A stretch of 64,000 nucleotides of DNA from Legionella qingyii (GTDB taxonomy: Bacteria > Pseudomonadota > Gammaproteobacteria > Legionellales > Legionellaceae), in the NCBI RefSeq assembly GCF_003184185.1, contig NZ_QHJG01000001.1:124001-188000 (forward strand), in the 5' to 3' direction. Position numbers and translations under genes: made by a program. The notes below the pieces were generated by a model. That model was not told the DNA's origin, made no database searches, and saw only the letters and a program-made list of their open reading frames with translations. Each line of letters opens with the position of its first letter. Position 1 is the first letter of the stretch. Of the stretch, positions 1 through 9,535 are shown piece by piece.

Positions 1-178
1 TATGAATTGACTAGGAGCAGTTGATAATTGCTTCATTAAAGACCAATCCGATGAGCGATCAAATGGTTGAAATGACAAGATTTACAATTAAGTTGCGTTA
101 AAATAAATCATTGGTGGTGTTTACAAAAACTATATGCGCAAATAAAATCCAAATGCCTAATTATCTCCAGGAAAAGCC

Positions 179-1105
179 GTGCACGATCAATTTGAATATT
201 TTAATCAGTTACCCAATGGTATACAGGGTGAAGTAACTAAGTTTCTACCAACCCAAGATTTAATAAACCTTTCTAAAGTCTCAAAAGCGAATGAGACCTT
301 GTTTAAAACGAATCAGCACTTAAATCTATTATACAAGGCTCGAGAATTTCTTCATCATGTTGTTCGTGGAAATCATGCGGCGGTAGCAAAGATGCTTCAA
401 AAGAATCCAGCTTTAATGTATATCAGGGGGCAAGTAACTGATTTATCAGGCCGAACGTTTACCAACATTAGTGGTTTTGAGTATTGTTTGTGGGCTTTAG
501 ACAAGCATATGTGGACGAAGATGCTTGATTGTTTACCTAAAACAGCAGAAGGTGAACAAATCAAGGCGGTATTAAGGACACAATATCAAAGAATAAAAGA
601 AATCGGTGTGACCTATGAACGTCATGGAGTCATCACACAATCGCCAGAAAAGCATTTTGATTTTGAAGGCACTATCATTAACCAACTTCAAGAGTATGTT
701 AGTAGCGGTGAGGATAATCAATGGCGAATGGGTGTTGGTAGCGCCCAACAATTATTGCCGATTCATGTAGTTTATGAATACTGTAGTGAAACACCCTTTT
801 TCCCCGTACCTGATTTTGTAAAACAACCCACGTCGGCAACAAAATTTTATAATTGGTTGAATGATGGCGAGCAAGAGTCTTGGTTTTGCGAGGGTTCTAA
901 GTTGGGTGTTGATTTTGCGATATATAAGGCGATGATGCACGACGGGCGACTGGTATGCATTGGATTCGACGGGAAGGGATTGGCGGCGGCTTCCCATGAT
1001 TTAAATGCCATGAACGCGTTGTATCAAGTCAGAGCAAATGATTTTTGTGTGCTAGAAAATGAGCTCAAGCCATGTAACTTATCTAAAAATCAGTACAAGA
1101 ACTAA
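179..1105 (+). CDS. F-box-like N-terminus, Legionella SGRTF-family hypothetical protein
   Basis: Unrecognised function, 308 residues. Residues about 11-45 read like a degenerate F-box (LPNGIQGEVTKFLP followed by an LSKVSK segment). The rest is related to the C-terminal half of the protein at 51655-52878: both carry a TDxSGRTFxxISxxEY block followed by a K/DTHM or DKHM helix, a KHFDF motif and an IPVHV/LPIHV motif followed by YEYC/NEYC. No signal peptide or membrane segment is seen. The start is GTG at 179 with GGAAAAG just upstream; no better ATG lies nearby. F-box proteins of Legionella recruit host SCF ubiquitin ligase, so a secreted effector role is plausible, but this is inference from one weak motif and the family resemblance. 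Confidence 0.7.
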   Translation: MHDQFEYFNQLPNGIQGEVTKFLPTQDLINLSKVSKANETLFKTNQHLNLLYKAREFLHHVVRGNHAAVAKMLQKNPALMYIRGQVTDLSGRTFTNISGFEYCLWALDKHMWTKMLDCLPKTAEGEQIKAVLRTQYQRIKEIGVTYERHGVITQSPEKHFDFEGTIINQLQEYVSSGEDNQWRMGVGSAQQLLPIHVVYEYCSETPFFPVPDFVKQPTSATKFYNWLNDGEQESWFCEGSKLGVDFAIYKAMMHDGRLVCIGFDGKGLAAASHDLNAMNALYQVRANDFCVLENELKPCNLSKNQYKN

Positions 1106-1220
1106 TATTCATTGAGCGCAGAGTATCTTGTTGTATTAGTTCAGCGGCATATCCTGCTGCTCGCCTATCCCAACAAACCTTCAAAAACCATAGGAATGGC
1201 GAACATACATTAATCGGCTG

Positions 1221-1610
1221 TTATACCCGTTTAAAACCAAGATAACTAAGGATTATTCCCAAAATCAGCTCAAATCCGGCAGCGCTATAGGCGATATTTT
1301 TATTCTGCATAAAGAGAAAAGTTGCATAATCAATATAGTGAGGATAAAAAATCATGCTTGCCCCTTTTAGCAATACGACCCAGCAAATAATGGTTATTAA
1401 AAGTCGCCAGTTACACTGCCAAATGTTATGGCTTACAACCATAAGTACCCCAAGAATAAGAGTCCAAAAACCTAGTACGAGCATTAAGGGCGCATTTTTA
1501 AGCAAGTCTTGGACGTAGATTGTAAACTGCTCCAAATTGAGAAACATCGCGAAACTAACAAGGATCAAATAAATCCCAAGAACTTTGCTTAAAAACTTTG
1601 ATTTGTCCAT
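1221..1610 (-). CDS. Small integral membrane protein, unknown function
   Basis: A 129-residue protein with four predicted membrane helices, at about residues 9-31, 40-60, 68-88 and 106-126, separated by short polar loops. There is no signal peptide cleavage site and no catalytic motif that I recognise. It stands alone, downstream of and on the same strand as nothing obvious; the large LRR/AAA gene ends about 60 bases away on the same strand upstream of it in map order. Function unknown; the hydrophobic pattern and uninterrupted frame support it as a real gene. Confidence 0.75.
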   Translation of the reverse strand: MDKSKFLSKVLGIYLILVSFAMFLNLEQFTIYVQDLLKNAPLMLVLGFWTLILGVLMVVSHNIWQCNWRLLITIICWVVLLKGASMIFYPHYIDYATFLFMQNKNIAYSAAGFELILGIILSYLGFKRV

Positions 1611-1669
1611 TTTTGATTATTCCGTTTTTATCTATATAGCTCAAGTGTAGCCCTTGATTAAAAGAAGTT

Positions 1670-4600
1670 CTATGGATTCTGCATTGATACTCCTGGTCTG
1701 TGCTGTTCTTCTTCAGCTACATTCATAACATTGCGTGGGTTTGGAGGAGGGAATAAGCGTTGGCTTTGTGCATAGGTACGGGCTGCAAAATATTCCATAG
1801 TGATGTTTTGTGCCTTATCTACAAGTAATTTAAATTTTTCTGTCAGAATTTTGATAAACTCATCAAAGTTATAATGACTTAATTCGGTGAGCATGAGTCG
1901 ATTATCGAGCGCTTTAGATAAGGGCAGTCTTCCGTGAAATTTCGTTGGATTTTGAGTGCCAATGAGGCAAAAACCTGGTTTTTTAGGCGGATTTCCTTCA
2001 AGATCATAGCCTGAAAGCAGAGCATTAAGTAGTTGCTCATGAATTTGAGTATTAAACTCTTCAATACAAACAACCTGGCCTTTATGAAATGCATCTAGGA
2101 GTTTTGCTTGTACTTCTTTAGGATTGGTTGGTGAAATGGTAAGGTAGTCAATTCCTTTTGCTTTGAGTAGTGTATGGACTAGACGGCTTTTGCCCAGGCC
2201 AGGCCCTGCTTCAAGAATAATCCCGTTAATACCCAGCTCCTGATCCCATTCACCGCTCATTTTCCTTTCTCGAATAAGCAGCAGCATTTCAATACTCAAA
2301 GCAACTTTTTTCCGCGAATCAGTCCAGATGAATTTATTATCGATAGTTTTGGGATGGAGTTGTTGTAATGCTTCTTTGAGTTGTTTCTTTTGTTCGCGCC
2401 AGGTTTTTCCTTGTTGTATGTCATCGCGAATGTGTTGGCTCAGCTTTTTATCGAGATTTAATGTTTTGATTTCACTTAAAATAGCATAACGCATCAAGAA
2501 ATCATGCGTCATGGATTTGGTTTGTAAATTCTCTTTTAAAATAAAATAGCGCAAACACATCATTTGAGCATTACGAGGCGTGATATTGAGTCCGGCATCT
2601 TGTGCTTTGGCATAATAGGCTTCAATGAGCTTTAATAAATCATTTGCGTCAACATTTGGCTCAAGTAGCGGGGTTAATATTTTTTCAAGAGGTTGTCCTT
2701 CGAAAGGCAAATAGTTGGGGAATCGTCTAAATAAATTAGGCTCAAAACGCCCTTCATAATGAGTAGGATTTCCAGCAAAGATGATTTTATGATTTTTTAA
2801 TGGATAACATGTGCCTTCAAACCAAAACTCTTTATCGCCACGCGCAAACGCCTCAAACAAAGCATAATGCTCCTGACTTAAATTGGCTTCATCAATAAAT
2901 AATATTGGTTGACTCTCACCTTTATGTTCAAGCCAGTTTTTTACTCCGGCCAATTCATGATAAATGGTGATGGGTTTTTGATGTTCCTTTCCATACTGAG
3001 TCAAGATTTTTTGGACAAAATAGCTTTTCCCAGTTCCGGTTTTACTGGTTAGGAACACAAATGAATGACAACCCAGATAGTTCATCACCATTTCAGGTGT
3101 GGTTGGTTCTCCAATCTCAGGAAGGATTCCTATGCTCAATTCCAAGTTTCTGATTAAATCCGCAAGCCATTGCGAATGGCGTGTTGTGTTGTTGGGTAAA
3201 TCAATGAAATGACTATGGCATGGTGTTAGTTTGAGCCGTTGATAGGTTCTTTTTAATTGTTCCGCCAGTTCGGAATTTAATCGTGCGAAGTCTTCTTCAG
3301 GTTTATAGAGGTGAAAGGTCTTATCGACGGCTTTAAAAGGAGTGGCATTATCACTAATTAAAGTGATGTTTTGAGCAAAAACCGCCTCTCCATTGACCCA
3401 AAGGGTAGGTGGATCAATAAAAAGAGTTTGTAATTGTTGAGCAAAAGTTGTCGAAAACTGTCCTTTGAGAATTACTGGGTTGCCTTTTTTAATGGCTTTA
3501 AGTAATTCAGTTTCTTCACCTTTAAACAATTTGTCTTTTAAAGAGACGTGGAAAAACAAACTGTTAAAATTGGTTTTGGGATCAATATTAATCGTGATGG
3601 CATCTGTTGGTTTATAATGTTCTTCAGCATCATCTAAGTCATTAGAAATAATGAGGCGATTGCTCTGTTCTAATGCTTCGATAGGAATGACCGATTTTTT
3701 CAATGGCTCTGGAACAAATACTTTGGGCGTTGTCTTGATTGTTAGCGTACATTGCGCTTTTTTTGCTTCCTTCAAGAGGCTGTACCATTGAATTTCCGTT
3801 AAGTTATCGGTTACCAGTAGTTCGAGTGATTGGTCTAAAGCAAAAAATCCAGGGAGTGGTTTAAGTGTATGATTCTCGGTAATTTTGTATTGATTGGAAA
3901 ATAGGGGGAGAGTTGTTTGGTTCACAATTCTTTTTTTCCCCGCAGCGGCCAAAGGAGTGATGACGTCGGGATAAGTACTCAAGTCAGGTTGAGCAAATTC
4001 CAAGTGAAAGTCCTTGGCTAATTCATGCCACTCTCCATTAAAGAAAAAACGGTTTTTTGCCATCAATTCAGTGATTAAGAAACGAAATTTAGGATCTTCA
4101 AATGGTGGATTATGCACAATTAATTTGGTGGTTTTATTCTTGGCGGCTTTCAAGAGTGCGCCGGGAAGAATATCTAAAGTTCCCTCATCAAATGTATGTC
4201 TTCCTAGAAAAATAGATTCCCAATTTAAAGATGAAGGTAAAAGGATGTCATCATCACCCACTGGTTGATTCAGTTTAATGTTTGGTAATGCTATGGGAGG
4301 TACTTCAGGCGCTTGGCTGATGGCATCAAAACGTGAATAAAAATCATCACCCATCTTAAACGCAGAGCCCTCATCCATTGCTACAACTACACGCACATTA
4401 GGTGGGATAAAAAGACCACAAAGATTAGGGTCGTCATTGTCGATAATGCTGTTTAAGCTAACATGACGGGCCTTAGGGGCAGACCAGTTAATAAACCAGG
4501 TATATGATTCGCTGGGATTTAACGTAGCATTCTTTAAAAATTGACTTATGGGGCTATCTACCTGTTGGTCATTGTTGTGTTCCACGCGCAAATTACGGAG

Positions 4601-7600
4601 AACCAGAGAGTCCAAGTCACGGGAAAACAATGTGTTTTTAAAGGCTGAAGATGCCTTATGAAGCGCTTCGATTTCCTGGTTGTCCTTAAAAATAAGCCAT
4701 TGCTTTGCACACCAATCCTTGGAGGTAAGTTTTTTTGCAAGTTCATCTGCATTTTGGGCTTGAATCGGTACGCTATTCCAAGTCTGAAAGCGGTTATCTG
4801 GTTTTAAAGGGCTAGTTATTTTTTTAGTTTTCTTTTCTTCAGTCGTTTTTTCGTCCTTTTTTTGGGCCAGTGGCGGTATTGGGAGATCCATCACATGAGC
4901 AACACCACCGCCTAAATCCAAGGTAAAATGCATATCCTGGTGTTGAACCATCACGAATTGATGGACATCGTTACTGACAAGACGGGCTTCAATTTGCAAT
5001 GCGTTTGCCAAAGCGGAAAAGAGCTGGGCTCGATGCCTGCACACTCCTGCACGTTGTTTGATTAAGGAGTTCAATACGTCAATTGCATTCCCTTTTATGT
5101 CTGATGAAGCGGATTCTTCTTCAAAGCGGCAATATTTGGCCAGAGCTTGAATGCGTTGTGTCGCATCAAGTATTAGCAGTTTTTGATACTCCGGACAGTT
5201 AATTAACCCTCCTGTGACATCAAAAGATAATTTGGAGATCCATTCTAAATGTTCTTTGGGGGCATTGTTTTTAAGGGTGAAATCAACGTTATTTCCTGGT
5301 TCAATGACGTAATTAACAAGGCAGGATTCAAGTTTTTTTTTAAACTTGATGAAATGATAACCGGAAGTGTTACACCTTTTTAATTCAAAATCAGGGTTTT
5401 CTGCTGCATAGTTGATCAATTTATCGCAATTGCTTAATGCAGGTAACTGAATCCATTGATCCACTAAAGGTTTTTCAAAAGTAATTTGACCATAAGCGAG
5501 TTTTTTAGCCGTTTCTGGCTGGTTAAATTGTTCTTCTAATTCTTGGGTAGTGCATTTTAAGGATGCAGGAACTGATTCCAGATTTTCTTCTAATGGGATG
5601 TAGGGTTTAAAGTTTTTACTGAAAGGAAACCAATAAAATGTATTAAGATGATAACTCGAAACGGGAGGGTTGGGGCCTTCTTTTGCTTTGAACATCGTGC
5701 GCGCAGGCAAGTTGGGAATGTGATCTGTTTCGCCTATATTTCCATCAAGAGATAAAGAACCATCAGTATATTCATATTTGTGTGTTTGTTCCGCGGCGAT
5801 TTCTAATAAGTTGATTTCAATGTCTGGATAACTGTGTTGAAACCATTGGGTCGCAACTAAATCATTTTTGTTCCATGGTGAGGGAAACGAGATTGATTTT
5901 AAATTAGGGGCGATTGTAATTAATTGATTTAATTGTGGAAAACTCAAAGCATTTAAACAAAAAGTGATGTGATTTAAAGATGAAAGCGAACCAGGTTTAA
6001 GATGATTCAGTAAAGCAAGAAGATCATCGGGATTATCAATTTTAATTTCATTCAAATTTGGTGCAGCAGCAAAAAGGTTTAGCAGTTGTGCGGAGGAAAG
6101 GTTGGTTCCTGGGGCAATGAAATTTTTTAAATTTGGCAATGAGTTTGATGCAAAATTAATCGATTCAAAATCAAGATAGCAGGATGATAGTTCAAGATGA
6201 GTTAAATTGGGTGCCGCGATTAATAGGCTATAGAGCTGCTCGGGAGCTATTTGACCTTGGCCGAGAATAACTTTTTTTAAAGATTTGAGTTTATTATCAG
6301 GTTGGATGAGCGGCTCGCCATACTCTGTCCAATCAAATGCAGAAATAAATAACGTTTCCAGATTGGGGGCGGAGTTAACAAGAGTGTATATATCATCCAA
6401 AATGAAACTGGAGCTGATGGAAAGTTCTTTTAAGTGAATAAGAGAAGCGTTAATTTGCAGAGGCTCTTCCCAGGATAGGAACAAGTTGGTTAGCGCCAAT
6501 TCCGTTAAGTTGGTTGTTGCATTAATTAATGCATTTATGTGACGAATTGATGTTCTTACACTGTTTAAGGAAAGCGTTTTTAAATTGGCTATTTTTTTAG
6601 AGTGCAGGGAAAGAGATGAATTCTTTGTAAGTATTCCATTAATGAGGCAAAGCGATATTAAGTTTGGCGAATTGTTTAATAATGTAGAGAGCCGCTCAGG
6701 AGAAAAATTAATCTGTTCTGCCAATAAAAATCTTAATGAAGTAGTTAGGAGTGGCTCTTCATGTTCCTCATTTTCGTACAATGACTCCAATTCGCAATTT
6801 TCCATAGCCAGCGAGTGTAAGCCATCGCGTTTATTGAGAAAAGAAGATAGAGATACGGTACTGTTTGTTAACGAAATATGTGTTGGTTTTTTTAGTATCT
6901 CAGGACGATTTTTTAATAAATAGGAGAAATAAAGTTTGTCCGGTTCGGTGGTGGGATGATGAGGTGATAAAGTGGATTGTAAAAATTGAGGAATTGGTTT
7001 TTTTTGAGACTCACATTCGAGTTCTTTTTCAAAATGGATGTATTTTCGCCGCCAATCTCTATCCATATTAGGTTGAGTATCAAATGACCATTCGAGTGCA
7101 CCGACTAAATCTCGTTGAATTACTTCAGTGTCATTTAGATCACTGAAAAGATCAGGTAAATACAATGTTAATGAATTGATAAAATTAAAAAATGCATCAG
7201 GGGAACTTAAAACTTTGGTGCAGAGTGCATCAAATTTTGGAGCATCCAAAAAAGTAACTCTATCACCGATGAGATTTAATTTTTTTAACGCAGCCGCTTC
7301 TTCGGATGGATTCAACTCACGATATTGGAGATGGATATAATCAACTTCCTCTACATCTTCTATTTTTTTTAAACCGTCTTTAGTAGGAGCATATACAGAA
7401 AAATTATCATCAAGGAGCTTTTTTATAATCCGTTGTTTCAGATAGAGATTTTCGGATGTTTCGTTCAAACTGCATTTGAGAATGATTGTCTTTTTTTCGA
7501 GTTGCGCGGAATTTATGGCGATGGTATCCCAGCATTCTGGATTATCCGCCAGGGCTTTATCAAGGTTCAAGACCCCGCCATTTGGCTCAACTGAAGATTC

Positions 7601-7669
7601 AATCGTTGGTAATTGATTTTTTTCATATAACAAGTCGAGATCATCGAGGATTTCAATATGGGTTTTCAT
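1670..7669 (-). CDS. Giant LRR + transglutaminase-like + double AAA ATPase protein
   Basis: About 1999 residues in one frame. Residues about 255-610 are leucine-rich repeats (recurring LTxLxLxN and APNLxxLxI units). Around residues 877-920 is a papain/transglutaminase-like core: RAGVCRHRAQLFSALA with Cys877, then VHQFVMVQH and TLDLGGG, which would supply Cys, His and Asp. The C-terminal third has two AAA modules of the MoxR/dynein-like kind: Walker A SKTGTGKSYF (Lys1548) with Walker B ILFIDEAN, and Walker A AGPGLGKSRL (Lys1827) with Walker B VVCIEEFN. No signal peptide. ATG at 7669 is preferred; an in-frame TTG at 7714 would add 15 residues, and neither has a clear Shine-Dalgarno. The enzyme activities are inferred from motifs. 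The architecture suggests an intracellular sensor or an exported effector. Confidence 0.85.
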   Translation of the reverse strand: MKTHIEILDDLDLLYEKNQLPTIESSVEPNGGVLNLDKALADNPECWDTIAINSAQLEKKTIILKCSLNETSENLYLKQRIIKKLLDDNFSVYAPTKDGLKKIEDVEEVDYIHLQYRELNPSEEAAALKKLNLIGDRVTFLDAPKFDALCTKVLSSPDAFFNFINSLTLYLPDLFSDLNDTEVIQRDLVGALEWSFDTQPNMDRDWRRKYIHFEKELECESQKKPIPQFLQSTLSPHHPTTEPDKLYFSYLLKNRPEILKKPTHISLTNSTVSLSSFLNKRDGLHSLAMENCELESLYENEEHEEPLLTTSLRFLLAEQINFSPERLSTLLNNSPNLISLCLINGILTKNSSLSLHSKKIANLKTLSLNSVRTSIRHINALINATTNLTELALTNLFLSWEEPLQINASLIHLKELSISSSFILDDIYTLVNSAPNLETLFISAFDWTEYGEPLIQPDNKLKSLKKVILGQGQIAPEQLYSLLIAAPNLTHLELSSCYLDFESINFASNSLPNLKNFIAPGTNLSSAQLLNLFAAAPNLNEIKIDNPDDLLALLNHLKPGSLSSLNHITFCLNALSFPQLNQLITIAPNLKSISFPSPWNKNDLVATQWFQHSYPDIEINLLEIAAEQTHKYEYTDGSLSLDGNIGETDHIPNLPARTMFKAKEGPNPPVSSYHLNTFYWFPFSKNFKPYIPLEENLESVPASLKCTTQELEEQFNQPETAKKLAYGQITFEKPLVDQWIQLPALSNCDKLINYAAENPDFELKRCNTSGYHFIKFKKKLESCLVNYVIEPGNNVDFTLKNNAPKEHLEWISKLSFDVTGGLINCPEYQKLLILDATQRIQALAKYCRFEEESASSDIKGNAIDVLNSLIKQRAGVCRHRAQLFSALANALQIEARLVSNDVHQFVMVQHQDMHFTLDLGGGVAHVMDLPIPPLAQKKDEKTTEEKKTKKITSPLKPDNRFQTWNSVPIQAQNADELAKKLTSKDWCAKQWLIFKDNQEIEALHKASSAFKNTLFSRDLDSLVLRNLRVEHNNDQQVDSPISQFLKNATLNPSESYTWFINWSAPKARHVSLNSIIDNDDPNLCGLFIPPNVRVVVAMDEGSAFKMGDDFYSRFDAISQAPEVPPIALPNIKLNQPVGDDDILLPSSLNWESIFLGRHTFDEGTLDILPGALLKAAKNKTTKLIVHNPPFEDPKFRFLITELMAKNRFFFNGEWHELAKDFHLEFAQPDLSTYPDVITPLAAAGKKRIVNQTTLPLFSNQYKITENHTLKPLPGFFALDQSLELLVTDNLTEIQWYSLLKEAKKAQCTLTIKTTPKVFVPEPLKKSVIPIEALEQSNRLIISNDLDDAEEHYKPTDAITINIDPKTNFNSLFFHVSLKDKLFKGEETELLKAIKKGNPVILKGQFSTTFAQQLQTLFIDPPTLWVNGEAVFAQNITLISDNATPFKAVDKTFHLYKPEEDFARLNSELAEQLKRTYQRLKLTPCHSHFIDLPNNTTRHSQWLADLIRNLELSIGILPEIGEPTTPEMVMNYLGCHSFVFLTSKTGTGKSYFVQKILTQYGKEHQKPITIYHELAGVKNWLEHKGESQPILFIDEANLSQEHYALFEAFARGDKEFWFEGTCYPLKNHKIIFAGNPTHYEGRFEPNLFRRFPNYLPFEGQPLEKILTPLLEPNVDANDLLKLIEAYYAKAQDAGLNITPRNAQMMCLRYFILKENLQTKSMTHDFLMRYAILSEIKTLNLDKKLSQHIRDDIQQGKTWREQKKQLKEALQQLHPKTIDNKFIWTDSRKKVALSIEMLLLIRERKMSGEWDQELGINGIILEAGPGLGKSRLVHTLLKAKGIDYLTISPTNPKEVQAKLLDAFHKGQVVCIEEFNTQIHEQLLNALLSGYDLEGNPPKKPGFCLIGTQNPTKFHGRLPLSKALDNRLMLTELSHYNFDEFIKILTEKFKLLVDKAQNITMEYFAARTYAQSQRLFPPPNPRNVMNVAEEEQHRPGVSMQNP

Positions 7670-7744
7670 TGAATTTAATGCACAGTTCGTATTTCTAATT
7701 GATGAGTTGTGCAATCATATATCATTCGGTGGGTTTTGTAGACA

Positions 7745-8563
7745 TCAGCGGGATTGCATAGCCAAAAATTTATCAATCATCTGGCGTGAAAGGCTGATGG
7801 GGTTGGGGAGTTGTGGGAGTTTTTTTATAGAGAACCATTGGGCATCTTCAATTTCGGTTTCATCGATGTGAATTTCGCCACTGTCATATTCGGCAATGAA
7901 GCCTAGCATTAAATTACTTTGAAATGGCCAGGGTTGGGAAGAAAAATAGCCCAGATTTTTTATCGTTAAGCCTACTTCTTCTTTTACTTCGCGCATAACT
8001 GTCTGTTCAAGCGTTTCTCCAGGTTCTACAAAACCTGCCAAGATGCTGTAAATCCCAGGCATGAAATGAGGTGAGCGTGCAAGCAAGAGTTCATCATCAC
8101 GCCAAATTAATGCCAGCATAACAGGTGCAATTTGAGGAAAAATTAATGAGTTACATACGGAACATACTTTAGCACGCTCTTTGGTACTGTATTGGGTTTG
8201 ATGGCCGCAATACCCACAAAACTGGGTACTTCTATCCCAATGTAAGAGTTGCTTTGCTTTGGAAACAAGTAAAAAGAGATCCTCATCACCTAGAAGTTCA
8301 TGAGCCTTACGAATATGTTGAAAAGTTGTATCTTGCGGTAAGATATCAGCTTCCTTATGAAGCTGTACAGCAAAACATGGGGTACTTCCATAGGTACCTA
8401 AATAAATTTGACGCTCAATAGCGAGATTAAGCGCGTTAATGTTAAAAAATTTGGGTATGTAATTGTTCTGTAACAGGATGTCTTCGCCATGAAAGATAAA
8501 CCAGAATGCGGGTTCAGCAAATGAAGTAGGGGGATGAATTTGTGATATAAATGGCTTAGACAT
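7745..8563 (-). CDS. nudC: NADH pyrophosphatase (NAD-capped RNA hydrolase)
   Basis: A 272-residue Nudix hydrolase of the NudC type, which cleaves NADH/NAD to NMNH and AMP and removes NAD caps from RNA 5' ends. The N-terminal NudC-like domain is followed by a zinc ribbon (CGYCGHQT and VCSVCN, four cysteines, residues about 114-135). The full Nudix box GFVEPGETLEQTVMREVKEE follows (residues about 175-195), and then the NudC signature SQPWPFQSNLM. Length matches the family. The ATG at 8563 has TGGA eight bases upstream. It lies 75 bases upstream of the giant LRR/AAA gene on the same strand, but the two have no obvious functional link. The call is secure because all three hallmarks are present in order. 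Confidence 0.95.
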   Translation of the reverse strand: MSKPFISQIHPPTSFAEPAFWFIFHGEDILLQNNYIPKFFNINALNLAIERQIYLGTYGSTPCFAVQLHKEADILPQDTTFQHIRKAHELLGDEDLFLLVSKAKQLLHWDRSTQFCGYCGHQTQYSTKERAKVCSVCNSLIFPQIAPVMLALIWRDDELLLARSPHFMPGIYSILAGFVEPGETLEQTVMREVKEEVGLTIKNLGYFSSQPWPFQSNLMLGFIAEYDSGEIHIDETEIEDAQWFSIKKLPQLPNPISLSRQMIDKFLAMQSR

Positions 8564-8595
8564 AATCAGAATCCATAATTTGTTCTACATACTAA

Positions 8596-8814
8596 GTGTA
8601 CATAATGATTTTATGGGTGGTCAAATATGGTTTTTACCCTCACCCTAACCCTCTCCCATTGTGGGGGAGGGGTAAGATTGAAGCTTTTCAGCTTGAAGGG
8701 CATAAAGCTGTGCTGACAGAACAAGGCGTGGAAATTCTAAAATTATCGCGACAAATTACCAGAGCGGCAAAAAATGTCGAGAATGCGGCAATTAATTTAA
8801 AATCAATTTATTAA
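8596..8814 (+). pseudogene. Remnant of a LysR-type regulator (HTH end only)
   Basis: The stretch from about 8675 to 8811 encodes EGHKAVLTEQGVEILKLSRQ and a following helix. This matches the region at the end of a LysR winged helix and the start of the linker helix (family pattern SGxxxxLTxxGxxLLxxA). Everything upstream has been replaced by the C-rich palindrome, and no effector-binding domain follows before the stop at 8814. I read it as the fragment of an inactivated regulator. A short intact gene is possible but unlikely, because half of it would be repeat-encoded. Confidence 0.5.
8635..8673. repeat. Dispersed C-rich/G-rich palindromic repeat
   Basis: ACCCTCTCCC, a short ATTGT loop, then GGGGGAGGGGT form a G/C-rich hairpin. 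It stands out sharply from the AT-rich surroundings. When translated, the upstream arm reads PHPNPLP, a signature of a widespread bacterial intergenic palindrome family. It interrupts the coding remnant described at 8596-8814. Confidence 0.6.
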
Positions 8815-8946
8815 AAATCACTCCGACTGGCTTTTGATTGCGCTTTTTAAAACGCACACCTCCAGTACCTAGTTTGGAGTATTAGACATCAATCGCAAAT
8901 TGACATATAAAATAATAGATCAAAGTCTCCTAATGAAGAGAAAATT

Positions 8947-9420
8947 ATGAACACATTCAAAATGTACCTCATAAGCGGTTTAATGATTATGTTTTCTGTT
9001 ACAGCAAGCAGTATGACCGAACATGTTTCCCAAGTTGAATCAGATGCCGCGCGAATTTCCATGTTAGAGAAGGCGCTGGCTCCGCAAAAGCTCGATGAGG
9101 TCGCAACTTTGTTTGCAAAAGCTAATAAAGAACGGAATGGTGCAGTCCAATTCATGCTGTTTTCGGACCAGTTAAAAGAAAAATTTAAAGATCGTTGGCC
9201 TTATTGGGTTTCTGGTGTTTCCAGCCCATGGATTACTTCTTATGAAATTAAAAAAGTAGTACAAAGTAAAAATGCGTGGAAATTTAAAATAACCTACCAA
9301 TGGGCAACCGCGGATGGACCATTTAATCCTCCAATGGTTCAGACAATAGTAGTAACCCCGGTTCCTAAAAACATAAACGCATCGCAAAAATTTTGGATAA
9401 CTGAATTTAATGAGCACTAG
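8947..9420 (+). CDS. Secreted/periplasmic hypothetical protein
   Basis: A 157-residue protein whose N-terminus (MNTFKMYLISGLMIMFSVTA, then SSM) is a typical Sec signal peptide with likely cleavage near residue 22. The mature part contains a SPWITSYEIKKV motif and ends in a short beta-rich domain (VVQSKNAWKFKITYQW, then QTIVVTP). I do not recognise a named family with certainty; similar SPW..SYEI segments occur in small exported proteins of other bacteria. GAAGAG lies just before the ATG. It is convergent with the next gene, with a hairpin between them at 9484-9504. Confidence 0.8.
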   Translation: MNTFKMYLISGLMIMFSVTASSMTEHVSQVESDAARISMLEKALAPQKLDEVATLFAKANKERNGAVQFMLFSDQLKEKFKDRWPYWVSGVSSPWITSYEIKKVVQSKNAWKFKITYQWATADGPFNPPMVQTIVVTPVPKNINASQKFWITEFNEH

Positions 9421-9483
9421 TTTAAGAGAGCATCAGGGGCAGGACAGATTTAAAAAATGCTTATTTTAACACCTGAGCGGATA

Positions 9484-9504
9484 GCCTGGGTAAACCACCC
9501 AGGC
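9484..9504. terminator. Hairpin between convergent genes
   Basis: GCCTGGGT, a five-base loop, then ACCCAGGC form a perfect 8-bp stem located between the converging genes that end at 9420 and 9536. Neither side has a strong T-run, so a bidirectional terminator is likely but not certain. Confidence 0.5.
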
Positions 9505-9535
9505 ATATAAAAAACCTAAAAAGGGGCTTTCCTAA

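Noticed and set aside
4014..4268. Plus-strand frame inside the LRR/AAA gene
   Set aside because: Antisense shadow of a strongly supported long gene.
8897..8925. TTGACA followed by TATAAAAT before the gene at 8947
   Set aside because: The two elements are directly adjacent, so they cannot be -35 and -10 of one promoter.
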